The translations under genes and the position numbers were made by a program. The notes beneath the pieces were generated by a model. That model ran no database searches. It saw only the letters and a program-made list of their open reading frames with translations, and was not told where the DNA came from. 64,000 bases of DNA. It comes from Amoebidium appalachense. Lineage: Eukaryota > Ichthyosporea. Shown in pieces: positions 16,071 through 45,439 of the stretch (within the stretch, counting starts at the first letter, position 1; each line of letters begins with the position of its first letter). The stretch covers positions 19,592,001-19,656,000 of the forward strand of contig CAVNZM010000001.1 of the NCBI GenBank assembly GCA_963693365.1, read 5' to 3'.

Positions 16071-16806
16071 GCTCAGAAATTGCATGTGGCTGGTAGTGTG
16101 CTTGCATGTGCTAATGCAGCGGTGCTTCTGTGAAAGATATTGCTGTGATGGGTGCATACTCTTACATTTACGTTCTGTTCTTGCGTCGTGGTTTTCTGCT
16201 CGTCGTGTGGGACTCACACAAGTTTTAGTAATTACAAACCAAGTGCAAATACCAATCGGTTAACCACACGCACACACTTTCTCTTACTCTTTCTCTCTTT
16301 TCCTTCGTTACTCATTCACTCACACTAATGCACGCTCGCACACATGCAGCCATGGATGTCGCTTTTGTGTCAGCTACCCCCCAATACCTACCTACGCAAA
16401 TGCTTGTTGGATCATGATCTTCCCCCTCCCCTCCAACCCCCCAACCCCCCCCCCCCCCCCCCCCCCCCCACCACCACCACCACCACCCTCCAACCCCCCC
16501 CACCTTCACCAGTGTCTTCAACCTGTACTATAGCTTTGTTTTCTGCTGTTTAAAAACTGTTATTGTATACTTTTTTTTTTGTTTTCGCTCTCATATTTGC
16601 CACCTGCTAATGCCCCCACCACACCCAGGATACCGCATGCAGACCAGCGTTGCAGCGTATGCAGCCACCTTGTGACGGACTATGGGGGCAGGGACTGTGT
16701 GGACTGTGGGGCCGTGCACTGCCACGTGTGCCGCACGGCCCTGTGCTCACACCCCCCAGGCCTCATGTGCAGGAAGTGTAGCAGGGCGAGGTTTGGCCCG
16801 GCATGA
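7788..16806 (+). CDS. Pentatricopeptide repeat protein with C-terminal Cys-rich zinc-binding module
   Basis: Eleven exons join in frame to 580 residues: 7788-7957, 9389-9521, 10053-10175, 10688-10945, 12066-12280, 12589-12742, 13375-13518, 14175-14318, 14852-14956, 15697-15815 and 16629-16806 (TGA). From about residue 125 to 420 there are roughly eight 35-residue PPR motifs, with openings such as '[17 protein letters not shown]', '[12 protein letters not shown]', '[15 protein letters not shown]', 'TTETFNTLI' and '[16 protein letters not shown]'. PPR proteins bind single-stranded RNA, usually in mitochondria or plastids. The first 56 residues are rich in Ala, Arg and Ser with few acidic residues, as in an organelle transit peptide (inference). 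The last exon encodes CSVC...CVDC...CHVC...C...CRKC, a probable zinc-binding domain. The first exon is least certain, but its phase (AG|C) fits; a second in-phase-0 donor exists at 7893. Exon 9 has two in-frame acceptors (14852, 14876). Confidence 0.87.
10176..10256. repeat. (GT)n starting exactly at a splice donor
   Basis: About 40 GT dinucleotides begin at the first base of the intron after the PPR exon 10053-10175, so the repeat itself supplies the 5' splice site. Confidence 0.9.
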
Positions 16807-17723
16807 ACATGTGCACACACACACACAGGGCCAGACAGACACTTACACCAACATGTGTGCAGGTGCACACATGTACCCATGCACACATGCACACACACAC
16901 GTGGGCACGAGCATGCACTAGTGTATGAGCAATATGCACGTGTCTCACATGATATCCAGACACTTCGTTGTGCAGTCAGCAATGCAGACCTACGTAGAGA
17001 CACGGATTGGCACACAGATGGGTGCTTGGTGGCTAAATCCATGCCCAACCACTCACCCACACGTACATGATCACAAAAAGGAGTTCACGGATTTGTATGA
17101 AGGATTCTACTTTTGCCTTGTTGTTTGGACACGGATAAGCATTTGAATGGAATTATGCTGCCAGAGCCTGTATATGAATGAAATGTGTATGATTGGATGA
17201 GTAGTTTCTGTCTGTCGGATTGTCCGATGGTGTATCGAATCCCAAACATGAAGTTGTATAAACTCTTGAATTGTCTTCGCCTCATGCGAGTGCTATGATA
17301 GTAGTACTTTTGCCTAAGTACAACTCGTATGCATGAAATTTGACTACGAAGCCCCCTTTCTCCTTTGGGGATTTAGAATTGTGGTGTTTGTTGTAGATCT
17401 AGAATGAATGGCCGGTTTGAAGTCAGCCTGACTGTGAGGCATGTACCTGAGTGTACTGCTGTGGTGTGCGTGAATGTGCTTGTGCTTGTGCCATGTGCTA
17501 ATGGTTGTATGTACGACCTGCCATATTTGGGCAAGAACCATAAATAGTAAAACACAACATGCCTGGCGCATGTCCAAGGATCGCGAGCCTTGTGTCGATG
17601 CATATGTGAACTCGTGCGCATGCTCTGAAGCATTTTTTCCCCCACTGCAGCTGGTGAATCACCACCAGTTATGTACGTACCGTCAGACATCAGGACAGTA
17701 CCAAGGCAATATATATACCATAC
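16807..17723. other. Intergenic: 3' flank of the PPR gene
   Basis: Unique-looking sequence of moderate AT content with scattered short CA/GT patches near 16810-16920. I see no coding exon, no AATAAA and no RNA gene. Confidence 0.5.
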
Positions 17724-19060
17724 ATGCACGCCCTTATAGTGACTAGTCCTAATATAGCAATACACAGTGCCAAATGCTGTCCAGATTTATGCCGAAATGA
17801 TGACCCTATTAATAACTTTCCGCCTGCACATCTCTATGCTGATGATCTGTCCCTCCTTGCCCGTACCCCTAGACGCCTGCAAAGATTGTTCGATATAGTG
17901 TCAGAGTGGTGCAAGGCAAACCTTATGATCCCTAACATAGAAAAATGTGGTGTTCTTGTACCTTATATAGCTAACAATTTACACACATTCACATTATCAT
18001 CTAAACCTGTACATATCGTTCCAGAATACAAGTATCTCGATGTTCCGGTTAATTCTGTTGGTGTTATGTTTTCCCATATGGTTGAAAAGAGGGTAGAGCT
18101 GGCTCGTAAGCGGTTAGCTTTCTTCTCGGCTAATATTTTTAAAGACACACCCCCTCCATCCTTCTAATAGACTACCATTTATTTGCACTTTTGTCGGACC
18201 CCGGCATGTGAATATGGTTTACCCCTTCTCGCCGCTTGGATCAAGAAAGAGAGAACTAGAGCGCTTAAACCCTTGGCAAATTTCCTTGAAGTAGAAATTG
18301 CGTCCTTTCTATATAACAATTGTTGTAAACCTGGGCCTGTACAACGCTCTCAATATATGGTCTGGTCCCAATAGCTGCTAGAGTATCCCATCTCGCGCTG
18401 AAATTCAATAAGCACATAAGCCGCTTAATTATTTATCTGCCCTCCCACCCTCTCTTCTCTATCAGACCTGTCCGCTCCCCACCTCTCCCCTCTTTCATTC
18501 CCTCTCTCTCTCCTTCTTCCCCGGGCACAAATACAAATAAATCCTGCAAAAGTGTACGTGTGACTTTGGACTGCCACTTACTTTTTAGACATGTACATAA
18601 TCACAAAATATTTACACAATATAATAAATGGAAAAAGACACCACACGACACTAGACCCGATGAAAGCAGACACCTTGAAAAACTAAGCCTTATATCTCGT
18701 TTTATATATAATGACCGCCTTAACCATATTGCCAAATATGGCACCGTACGCAAATGTAATAACACCTAAATACATATTACCTTCCTGTAGAGCTGGTCTT
18801 TCTCTAGCTGATGGTATTATTGATCAATTACCACGCTTTTACTGTACACGTGCTATACAGTGGAGATCTAATAAGTATAAGGTGGCATCGTTTACATGCC
18901 CAACAACACACACACACACCAGTTCAACGATCATGTATAGCCAAATGTAGTTTGATAGACCACCTAATACCGCAACACACACACGACACATTCACAACAG
19001 ACACCCAGAAAGATAGCCTACCTGAAAATTACAACAAATCCTTGATTTTATACTAAACGT
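17724..19060 (+). mobile_element. Decayed non-LTR (LINE-like) reverse transcriptase relic
   Basis: A frame at 17760-18167 contains the reverse-transcriptase catalytic box 'LYADDLSLLA' (YADD at 17835-17846). It is followed by 'WCKANLMIPNIEKCGV' and 'YKYLDVPVN', the spacing seen in the palm and thumb of LINE reverse transcriptases. The frame is then broken by adjacent stops at 18166-18171. Related coding continues in other frames (18183-18374, 18560-18769). There is no ATG-to-end ORF, no endonuclease domain and no upstream half, so this is a 5'-truncated, frameshifted copy. Base composition is more AT-rich than the neighbouring exons, as expected for inserted DNA. Confidence 0.75.
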
Positions 19061-20671
19061 TAACACGCGTAACTATGACCTGTTTATTAGATGTGTTGAT
19101 TGGCTTGAGAAACACATCATTACGAAGTTCTAGCACACACACACACACACACACACACACTGACACACACACACACACACACCAGCTGATACCGAGTGTC
19201 CCAGGCCCAGGGGAGCCCGAAAAAAAACAAAAAAAAAAAAAAAAAAAAAAAAAAACAACGGGGAACCCAACCAATTGGTTTTCTTAGTCTTTATGGTGCC
19301 TCGTAGAGAAAGTAAACCCTGATATATAATCACTCACCCGACATCTATGTACTTGATCATGATATACAGCTGAGGGGAATTCCGAGCAAAACCCCCCCCC
19401 ATACCTGAGACTGGTCTCTCTTTGCCTCGAGTAAACAGCGTAAACCCCCCAAATGCATGTCGATCATGGCAGACCGTACATGTACATGCGCTTTTCAGTG
19501 GGCACTGCCAGTACATGTCCTGGCCGTACAAGCCATCGACCACAACCATGGACGTGCCCGTGTTGTATGCCTGATATAGGTAGTACTAATATTACCGATG
19601 ATACTGTGTGTGTATGTGCGATAACCTTCAACAATGTTCATGGGCAGCGGCATGCAATTACGTCATACATATGCATACACAAGACCACTCAGTGTGCACG
19701 TGCACTTGCATGTTCGTGTCCGGGACCATAAACATATTCCGAGAAAAACCCCGTGACCTGGTCTCCCTTTGCCTCGAGTAAACAGCGCAAACCCCATATT
19801 ATTATTAAACTGTTACATATTGATGCTCCTGTACGTATTTTGAAATTTGGCACAGTCACGTAGCTAGGGGCAGTACAACTTGCGCCCGTACGTAAACATC
19901 ATAAGTACCCAAAGCCACCCACGTGCCCTGCCGTTCATCTGGGTTCCGGGCATAATGTTTGCATGTCGACCAACTGTTACAGTTGCGACTCGGATATTAT
20001 ACTGGAAAAAAGGAAAACGCGGAAATTTGAAATCCCCCCCACCTCCCCCTTTCCCCCCGGGCCCCATGCACCCGTCGTTCTTCTAAAAACAAAACCATCG
20101 CCACAAAGCTTGGTACAATGTATGTAGTGCAGGCTCTATACATCCTTGATCCTAAAAACGGGGACACGACATGTGACAATCATATTTTGATACCATCGTT
20201 TTATTGTACACTATGCCGAATGGGGACATGATATTAAACCAATATTATTTATGCTAATTCAAATTTACTATACCCTCCGACATGTTCATATAGATGTTTG
20301 CACCAAAAGAGTGCTGGGTAGATCCTATCAAGAGATTATCTGTGCATTCAACAGCTGTTAATGATGCATTTCACAAATATTCGAGTTACTCTCGAAAGCA
20401 CAAACGGAAAATAAAATAATGTTGCAACCACACATTCATGATACGTCGTATGATCACAAAGCCTGAAACAAAACGAAAAAAAAAACAAAAACAACAGGAG
20501 TATGGCTTTTCTGTTCGTGTGATTCACAGTCAGGTTGCATAAACAGCCCCAAGGCCTGACGATACCCTAAGGGATTCACTGAATTGATTATGGTGCCTGT
20601 GGTCTACACACATCACGAAAGAGAGAATTCAACTTGTTATAACTAGCAATGTGTTCTTTATATTACCAGAC

Positions 20672-20702
<31 letters not shown>

Positions 20703-20992
20703 AAAGATTAAAAATAAAAACAAAAATAAAATAAAATAAGCAAATAAAAAATAAAATGAATTCGAATTTCAAAAAAAAAACGGCCACCCGTTACTAACTT
20801 TTGACGCTATATTTATGAAAACATTTGAGTGTGCAACTAAATGAGCAGAGTGAAGCGAGAAACCAACTCGCTCCCTGGTTGGGGAGGGGAGAGGAGGTTG
20901 GGCACTATAAAATGGGTCGAGAACAGTGCAAGTATGCTGGGTGCGTGCCATGAATAAGCTCATTTACACATGGCCACATGCAGACGTAGTAA
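19061..20992. other. Intergenic between the LINE relic and the PH-VASt gene
   Basis: AT-rich noncoding sequence with a (CA)n block (19134-19182), an A-run (19220-19256), the dispersed 60-base repeat pair at about 19378-19450 and 19735-19797, and a C-run joined to an A-run near 20670-20705. I see no supported exons. Confidence 0.5.
19378..19797 (+). repeat. Pair of diverged direct repeats (about 60 bp)
   Basis: Copies at about 19378-19450 and 19735-19797 share TTCCGAG, then 'CTTTGCCTCGAGTAAACAGC' with matching flanks, spaced about 350 bases apart. They lie just downstream of the reverse-transcriptase relic and may be its 3' UTR repeats or a separate family. Confidence 0.6.
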
Positions 20993-37167
<16,175 letters not shown>

Positions 37168-38401
37168 GGTTGCTGACCCACACAAGCTACGGGGCAACCT
37201 AGCTCTGATGCAATAATGACCTTGGTCTGTATGATGTTGGTTGTTTCCTTAGGAGGCAGCTCTAAGGTTTGTGCTTGGCTTGGTTTACTCTCAGCAGCCC
37301 ATGTACAGGTAGCTATAGCAAGGCAGGCTTTTTCTAAACACCAGTACGTGCACAGCTTACTGTACCGCCGCACACAGAGCTACACTTCTTTGCTCTGCTT
37401 GTATGTACTTATTTTCTACCGCACCAGTAGAGCTCCTTCCACCCTCTCCTTTCAGTGTTCCGTTTCAATTTTTCCGGCCAAGTAACCCGCTCGGCGGACT
37501 GATTGCTCAAATTCTTTAGCCAAATAAAGTTTGTTTACATAACCATATATGGGAGGTGTTGCGTAATCCCCCTTCCAAGTCAATTTGCAAGCCCTTCAAA
37601 GGAGTGGCCGGCCGAAGTTTGTGTGTTTGTGTGTGTGTGTGGTGGTTGCAGGAGTTGGGTTGGAAAGGGGGAAGGCAGGGTACGGCCCTCGATATTCACA
37701 TTCACAATGGCCAAAAGTCTTTCCAGTTAAAGGAAGAGAAGACCCACTAGAGTACCCTCCTCCCCTCCCAACTCCCCATCCACAAAACACACTATTCATT
37801 AACTCCCGTCCCTGCTGGGTCAACTGGGTGGAACCTTGCGGGCTTGTAAAGGCATGTATGGTCCTATGACTTTGTTCTCAATTGTGTCCTGCATCCCTTG
37901 TCATTCATCATATCTACATAACTGAGTTTCACACTTGTCAGTTGTCGCACATTCACGGATCTCTAAACTGTTCATTTCATACATAACCGTTCGTGTTTAG
38001 TTTTCAGTCGATTGCTTTGCGAGTCCAACCCTCTCTGATGGCTTCTGGGGATGTTGAGATTCGTTCACCATCAGTAATGGTGAACTTTTTCAAAACCAAC
38101 CTCGAGTGTACTCGAGCTTTGGAGCGCAGTGCCTACGCGGTGGTCTGTGGGTGCGATGTTAAGTGTCAAGCAAAATGCTAGAAAAAGGGGAGCCAAGATG
38201 TGCACAGAGGAAATAGTCTAAAAGAAACGGAAGAAGGCTAAATTCTCCGACACAGCACATCAATCACATAAGAAGCCCGTTGTTCCTCCTTGGGTGTGGC
38301 TTCATACCTGGCCCCAAAACAGACCTCACTGTGGCGGCCACAACCACACCCAATTAATCGTCAAGTCTCACGCAACCAAAGTTAAATCTGCAAATACACA
38401 A

Positions 38402-38483
<82 letters not shown>

Positions 38484-38617
38484 TACCCGCCCCACACTAA
38501 GCCAAAGCTGCCACCAAAAAAAAAAAAAAAAAATGCAGCCAATACAGCTCAAACAAGCACGGTCAATCGTGGTAGTACATTTGAAACGGACACAACTCAC
38601 CTGATAAGCCACCAGAT
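37168..38617. other. Intergenic between PH-VASt 5' end and DENN 3' end
   Basis: This should hold the PH-VASt promoter and 5' UTR and the DENN 3' UTR. It contains a perfect CCATATATGG at 37543-37552 and (CA)n at 38403-38482. I see no convincing exon in either strand. A minus-strand AATAAA for the DENN gene was not found by eye. Confidence 0.5.
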
Positions 38618-38820
38618 TCAAAACCCACGCTAATAATTAAAAACACATGGACCAGTAACAGACAGAGATTAAAACCTTCCAAGCAACCTACCGTCTGGAC
38701 CCTCTTCAGTCCACTCATGCTCGGACCCCTCTGCAAGGGCTGTAACCCACAGTTTGCCCGCTGGCGCTGGTATGCAAGCTGGAGGAACACGTTGAGAGAC
38801 TGAATGGCTTCCTGGCCATC

Positions 38821-38887
<67 letters not shown>

Positions 38888-38956
38888 CCTGTGTGTCAGT
38901 CACACGGTGTGCTTCCAAGGAGGGTGGCTGCACATGAGGCATGGTAGTGCATGCAT

Positions 38957-39026
<70 letters not shown>

Positions 39027-39091
39027 CTGTGTGTCAGTCACACGGTGTGCTTCCAAGGAGGGTGGCTGCACATGAGGCATGGCAGTGCGCG

Positions 39092-39122
<31 letters not shown>

Positions 39123-39281
39123 TCATTCTTTTTTTTTTTTTTTTTTTTTTTTGGGGGGGGGGGGGGGGTTGGATGCATGAGACATCACAAGACATAAACG
39201 GGGGGTGGATGGGTGGGTGGGTGGGTGGCTGGAGGGTGGGCGAGGGGGGAGGGTGTGTGTGTGGGGTGCGGTGCGGTGCGG

Positions 39282-39327
<46 letters not shown>

Positions 39328-41245
39328 GGGTTTCTAGTATGACGTGCATGGTTGGGTATAATATAATGCTTACTCAGAACACCTAGTTCAGATATCTCCA
39401 AGCTGAAAAGACCACCTTCCCGGGTCCTTCAAGCCACTACCTAAAACACCACTGCAGTCTTCATATTGGCCTCCCCGCCTACACGCCCAAATGCACACAC
39501 CGTGAGCTCCCACACACAAAAACACATTCACCCAAACCCATCTACACCACATACACCTCCACCCACCCATACCCTCGTCCTCCCACCCATCGACAAATAC
39601 ATCCACGTCCAGTCTCTACCCACCCACGCGCACTACTGCCTACAACCACCCACACATAGACCCCACCCCTCCACCTGGTATTGGCCGACTCTGTCCAGCA
39701 GCATGACGGCACACTCCCTCACCCGCCTACTGCCATGCAGCAGACCCACCGCTATGGGATACAGGCCCCCACTACGCTCGGGTAGGTACGACAAGAACTG
39801 GAGTGGGGAGTGGGGGAGAGAGGAGGTAAAGAGAGAGAGAGAGATAGAGAGAGAAAAAGAGAGAGAGAGAGAGAGTGTGTGTGTGTGTGTGTGTGGGTGG
39901 GGTGGGTGGTGGTGGTGGTGGTGGTGGGGGGGGGGGAGTAGAATGTGTCACAAGAGTACTAAGTACACAAGAGAGACAAATTGTGCGGATTTTGCACAGC
40001 ACACAAAGATTATGCATCACAAGCAGAGACCATCCTCAGTGGAATCTCAAGTCATCCACCCGGGGGGGGGGGGGGGGGGGGGGGAAGGGGGGGAGTGAGG
40101 GGGGGGAGTTGCGAAGTGAAAAAACCTAGGCATGCAGGTACCAAAACACAGAGAGCCGATACTGTTGAATAATACCGGCACATCTGAGAACAGCCTTGAA
40201 TACACCTGCGGGCTGTTGTGGACAGAAATCATACCGCGGACCAAATTGTTCTGAAGTAAAGAAACCAAAAAATGAGTTGGGATAGACAACAGCTACGATC
40301 GACACTGCTACTTGGAGAACTTGAGGCGCCAACGAGCAGGCCCCCCCCCCCCCCCTCGAAAAAAACAAAAAACAAAAAAAAACCACGCACCCACCTCGTT
40401 GACTCTTTCCTCGCTTGCCCCCTCTGGCACGGCCACAGTCACCAGTGACTCATATAGTCGTTCACATTGCCCCCCGTTGCCTGGCTTGCCCACTGTGTGC
40501 ACAGGTGGTGGTATCACGTGTTTAATGTCTGTGTGGTAGACCCGGTTGTTTTTCGACATTTCGTGTAACTCCTTCTCCCCCCCCCCCCCCCCCCCTCCTC
40601 CCCTTTGTAACAAGTAAACCAATAGTCAAAAAAAGGTGCTAACAAACTCTCCCCCCTCCCCCCCCCCCCCCCGACACACACACAGACACCCTGCCAACCC
40701 ACCCCTCAATTGCTACATACATAAGACACAGACACAGACAAAGACACAGACACACAGACACACACAAACACACCGCAATCCTCCATTTCCCTTTCCTTCA
40801 TTCTTGCCCTTCTTAATTCCTTTACGTTCTTTGCACCGGGGGCGTGTGTGTGTGTGTGGGGGGGGGGGGAAAGGCGGGGCAGCCAACCCATGCGCAGGGT
40901 ATTGATGTGTGCCTCCACATCCAGATTCTGGATCAACCGTTGCACTTGCTGCTCACGGCGGGCCTGGGGTGTGTGGGATAAGGTGGGTCCATGTAAAATG
41001 CACAGTACATAGCGTGTACAGAGGACTAAACAAGCACGCATACACCAAAACATACACTCTAATGGCGCATACACCACCTTCTAGCTGAAGTCCACCTCAA
41101 CGGAACTGTAAACTAGCAGATGGTGCCAGCACTCATGACACACATGGATGGATCCTGCTCTCCATTCCCCTCCAACCCCAGTGCCACATCACCCCTCACC
41201 CCGGGCAAGCACACACACACACACATACGCTCACACATCAGCGCC

Positions 41246-41340
<95 letters not shown>

Positions 41341-41417
41341 ACGCACACACACACGCACACACACACACACACATACGTGCACACACACGCGCGCACACAC
41401 ACACACAGACATGCGAC

Positions 41418-41458
<41 letters not shown>

Positions 41459-43585
41459 GAGGCAGACACACACACTCACCATCACGTAGCGCCGATATGA
41501 ACCCGTCTGCAGCCATGCCGCCATCCGCACAGCATTGGCCTCCTGCCCACCCCATTGCTCAGTTACCTGGCATACGGGTTACACTAGGTCCCACCTAACA
41601 TTCAATCCTGAATGGCCGATAACGCTTGAATTTGAATATACCCCTGTAGGCACGAACTGACAGAACTGGGGACTTCATACGTGCTTGACAGACTAAGCAA
41701 CCCTATTACCCCAAACTTCCTTAGTGAATCTCTTGCCCGTCTTTCTTTCTTGCCTAAACCCGCCTTACACCCTTTCCACAACAACTGTGCTGGTAAAAAC
41801 CACACGTGCTGAAGCATGACCACAAGCTAATATGGTACGGCATTCAGGATCGCCCAGCTTTCCTTTTCAGCCCAACAGCCGTCTGTGGCAGAGTTTATGA
41901 ACTTCTATAAGGATCTCTAACTTGCCTGATCCACCATGCAGGACGGACGCCGGGGGGGGGAAGGGGGGGGGGGGGGGAGGGGGGGGGAGGGGGGAGGGAG
42001 GGGCACCAACCTCTTCCCTCTTCTTTGTTTGGTCATCTGGGTAGTGTGCACACTTCAAAGCCATGTCCATAATGTGCTGGGGGGTGGACTTATAAGCACA
42101 GGACAGGCAAGGTGCACTTGACAATGATAGAAAGTGGGGAGGGAAGACATCGGCCTATCAGCTCGTGCGTGTGTGTGTGTGTGTGTGGAGGAGAGGGGGG
42201 GAAGGGGGGGGAGGGGGAGTAGGTAGAAGAGTAATGGATAGTGTAAAAATACACTAATGTGTGAGGTTTGCACACCCTAATCCATGTGGAAAAATTGCTT
42301 AAATATGATGGCACAAATATCAACTGAGAAACAGGCGTCTTATCCACACATTTAAAGTTGCTTAAGGGATAAACGTCAAGCCCATAATGCCCATACTCAC
42401 GGATCATACGCAACCACATGCACAACACACTCTTCCCCATGTACATGTACACAAACACACTCCATCCCCCACCCTCCCATGGCCAAACACCCACCTGTGT
42501 GTATTCCATAAATAGTAGCCTGATGCCTGCGTCGCCATATCTGTCCTCTATCCGGTCGAGCACCTACCAAAAATGGCAGGTCAGTAGCCAGCCATATAAT
42601 TGGGTATATTGTTAGTCGACGTGTATGCATGCTGGCCATATATGGATGTTAAAACGACATGTGCATGCTAGCCTTACATGTGTGTAGTATTTACCAACAT
42701 ATATGCATGCTCGACATACATGGTTATGTGGTGAAGGACATATATTCGTGCTAGCCATGTCTGGCTATCCACAGCCCGGGGCTATGATATAAACCGTCAT
42801 GCAGGCCCAGATGCTTGCCATTTCTGAGCACGTACGTGCCACGTTCTTGGGCGTTTACCATATCATGCGCACCCAGCTACCTCGTACTGACACCACCCCG
42901 CGGTATTTGGAGCACCGACCAAGAATGAGCACACACATACCATATATGTGCATTCACCTTCCATATATGGGCACCCACCTGCTGCACAAACTCGCTATCC
43001 AGGGCACTGTAGCCAGCATCGGCACCCTGCCTGCGAGGGTGCACAAGCACACCCCCTGCAGCCACACACCAAGGCAAATGGTGAGCAAACAGGCACACAC
43101 CATGTCCCCCCCCCCCCCCCCCCCCCCCCAACCAACCAACCAACCACCACCACCACACACCCTCTGCCACCCATCCCCCCCCCCCCTCCCCCCCCCCCCC
43201 TTCTTCCCTGTGCTTACGCAGACCTACCCATCCACACGCTCACAGGTTGATTATTAAACATGAAACCTTTGACTTAACGTTGGAAAGCCGGGGGAGGAAA
43301 AGAAGAGACTAGAAGGCAAGACACGGCGGCGGCGGCGGGGGGGAGGGGGGGGGGGGGGGTAGGGCGGCTGGAGAGCAGGAGCCATGCATGCCACATGCAT
43401 ACTGGTGGTATTTCTTCTTCTTCCAGAGCTATTTCTAGATTGACTTCATCTTTTGGGGCTCTGTTTGCCATTTCTGCAAAAGACGGCATGGTGGTGAGTG
43501 AAGAGGAGCTGAGGGTCATGTGTGCTGATGTCATTTGTGGGTGACTGAATGGGTGGGTAGGTGGGCGGAGAGAATTTTATCTGGG

Positions 43586-43620
<35 letters not shown>

Positions 43621-44037
43621 CGGTATACCGGTATCCAAGTTGCAGACCAAGTCCCACCATGCCTCGTTCTGCACTACCACGGGACTGGTGGCGCCAACAA
43701 TGTAGCCCGTGCATCCCCTGTATGCACGTGTGTTAGTAGTCACCAACAGATATACAGCCACACGGACGAAAGCAGGCACACACAACGTGCAGCAACCTCG
43801 CCCACACACAAACAGCAGCAAATTTCCTTACCACCGATTTCCTCTCTAGGCCATGTGCCCGGACAGGAAGAGAAACTGCACACCAGCCGTACAGCCCTTT
43901 CTATTACAATCGCTTGTTATCATCACTCACGTATATGCCCTACACTATGAAGTAGGTCCTGACATTCGTCACATCAAATATATAAGGTACGTCTCCTTGT
44001 TTATATTCATTCTTGTGTTCTTTTTTTCTCTTTCTCC

Positions 44038-44073
<36 letters not shown>

Positions 44074-45408
44074 CCTTTTTTTGCCACTGCTATTTTATTA
44101 TTCTATATTATAATGATTATTATTATTAGTTTTATTATTGTTTTTTTTTTTTTTCTTTTTCGTCTTCTCTCTCTCTCTCTCTCTCTTTTTTTTTGGGGGG
44201 GGGGGGGGGGGGGGGGGGGAAGGCAACCTGTCGATGAAGTGAAGGGCAGTGAGAGGAGCAGTGGGGAAGGCATTGCACACGACCCCAGTAAGAGGGGGAC
44301 ACACCAGCTGCACAGATGCAAACACGGCCTCGGCTATCTGTGCCAAATATGGAAGGTCACTGGCCATATATGGTAAGTCTGGAGACAAATATGGCACATC
44401 TCTGGCTATCTATGAGAAGGTAGCTCATAATGGTAACAACTTAACGGCTCTTGTCTCTACACAACAAAAGATTGTATCTGTGGAAGACACCCAAATACAA
44501 GGCCCGTCCGTGCATTGGCCCATACACTTGAGTTTTGAAACTCGTGGTAAATCATCATCACCCTATGAGGTGGAGAATCTTTTGGCAACACGTCCAGCAA
44601 AAAATCTCACCACACAACAACACTGGTGTGTGTTTGCATGCAAATCATCGCACATAGCCACACAGAGCAGACTAGAAAATCCACGAGCATATACCTCGAG
44701 CAGGGCGGAGTTCTGGCCCAGGAAGACGACCCGCCACTCGAGCAGCACAGCATTGTAGATGCGCATCACATCCCCCCCAAACTTGCGCACTAGCTTCTTG
44801 ACTGACGCCTAGGCCCCACAGCAACCCTCAGTGCTGGCGATTACAATGACATCTACTCCCCCTCCCCCCCCCCCCCCCCCTCCGCCAACCACCGCCGCCG
44901 CCGCCCATGAACACCCACAATCACACACACACACACACAACCACACACGACACACACGCACATGCACGCACACACGGACACAAGCACCAAAGCTCAGAAA
45001 CTGCCAAAAGGGGAGGGGCGGAACGAGGGGGCGGGGCGGGGGGATGGTGGGGCAAAATCGGTTTACGAGATGTGAACAGAATGAATGTTAAAAAAGGAGG
45101 CATCAGGGAAATAATTGGACGGTACGGAAGCAAGGGAGGGAGGGAGGGGAGGGGGACTCCATACATCTCCGATCTCGTCAGGCAGGGTGACTGTACAGAG
45201 GCGGACGGGGATGGGCAGTGCTCGGTACTTGACTGCCGTCTGGTACATGTGCTTGCTGGGGTCGGGCTGTCGGTCACGTAGCCGCATCTTGGCTGCATGG
45301 CTGAGTCGGGTGTACCCGCCTGGGTGTTTGTGTCAGTTAGTGCACGCATGCACGCTCGGGTGCTAGTGTATGCGTTCCTGCATGTGTGTATGTGGAGAGG
45401 GGGGCCGT

Positions 45409-45439
<31 letters not shown>

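Noticed and set aside
37216-38181. Plus-strand frames of 60-90 residues in the intergenic gap
   Set aside because: No splice partners, no recognisable domain, and ordinary length for chance ORFs.
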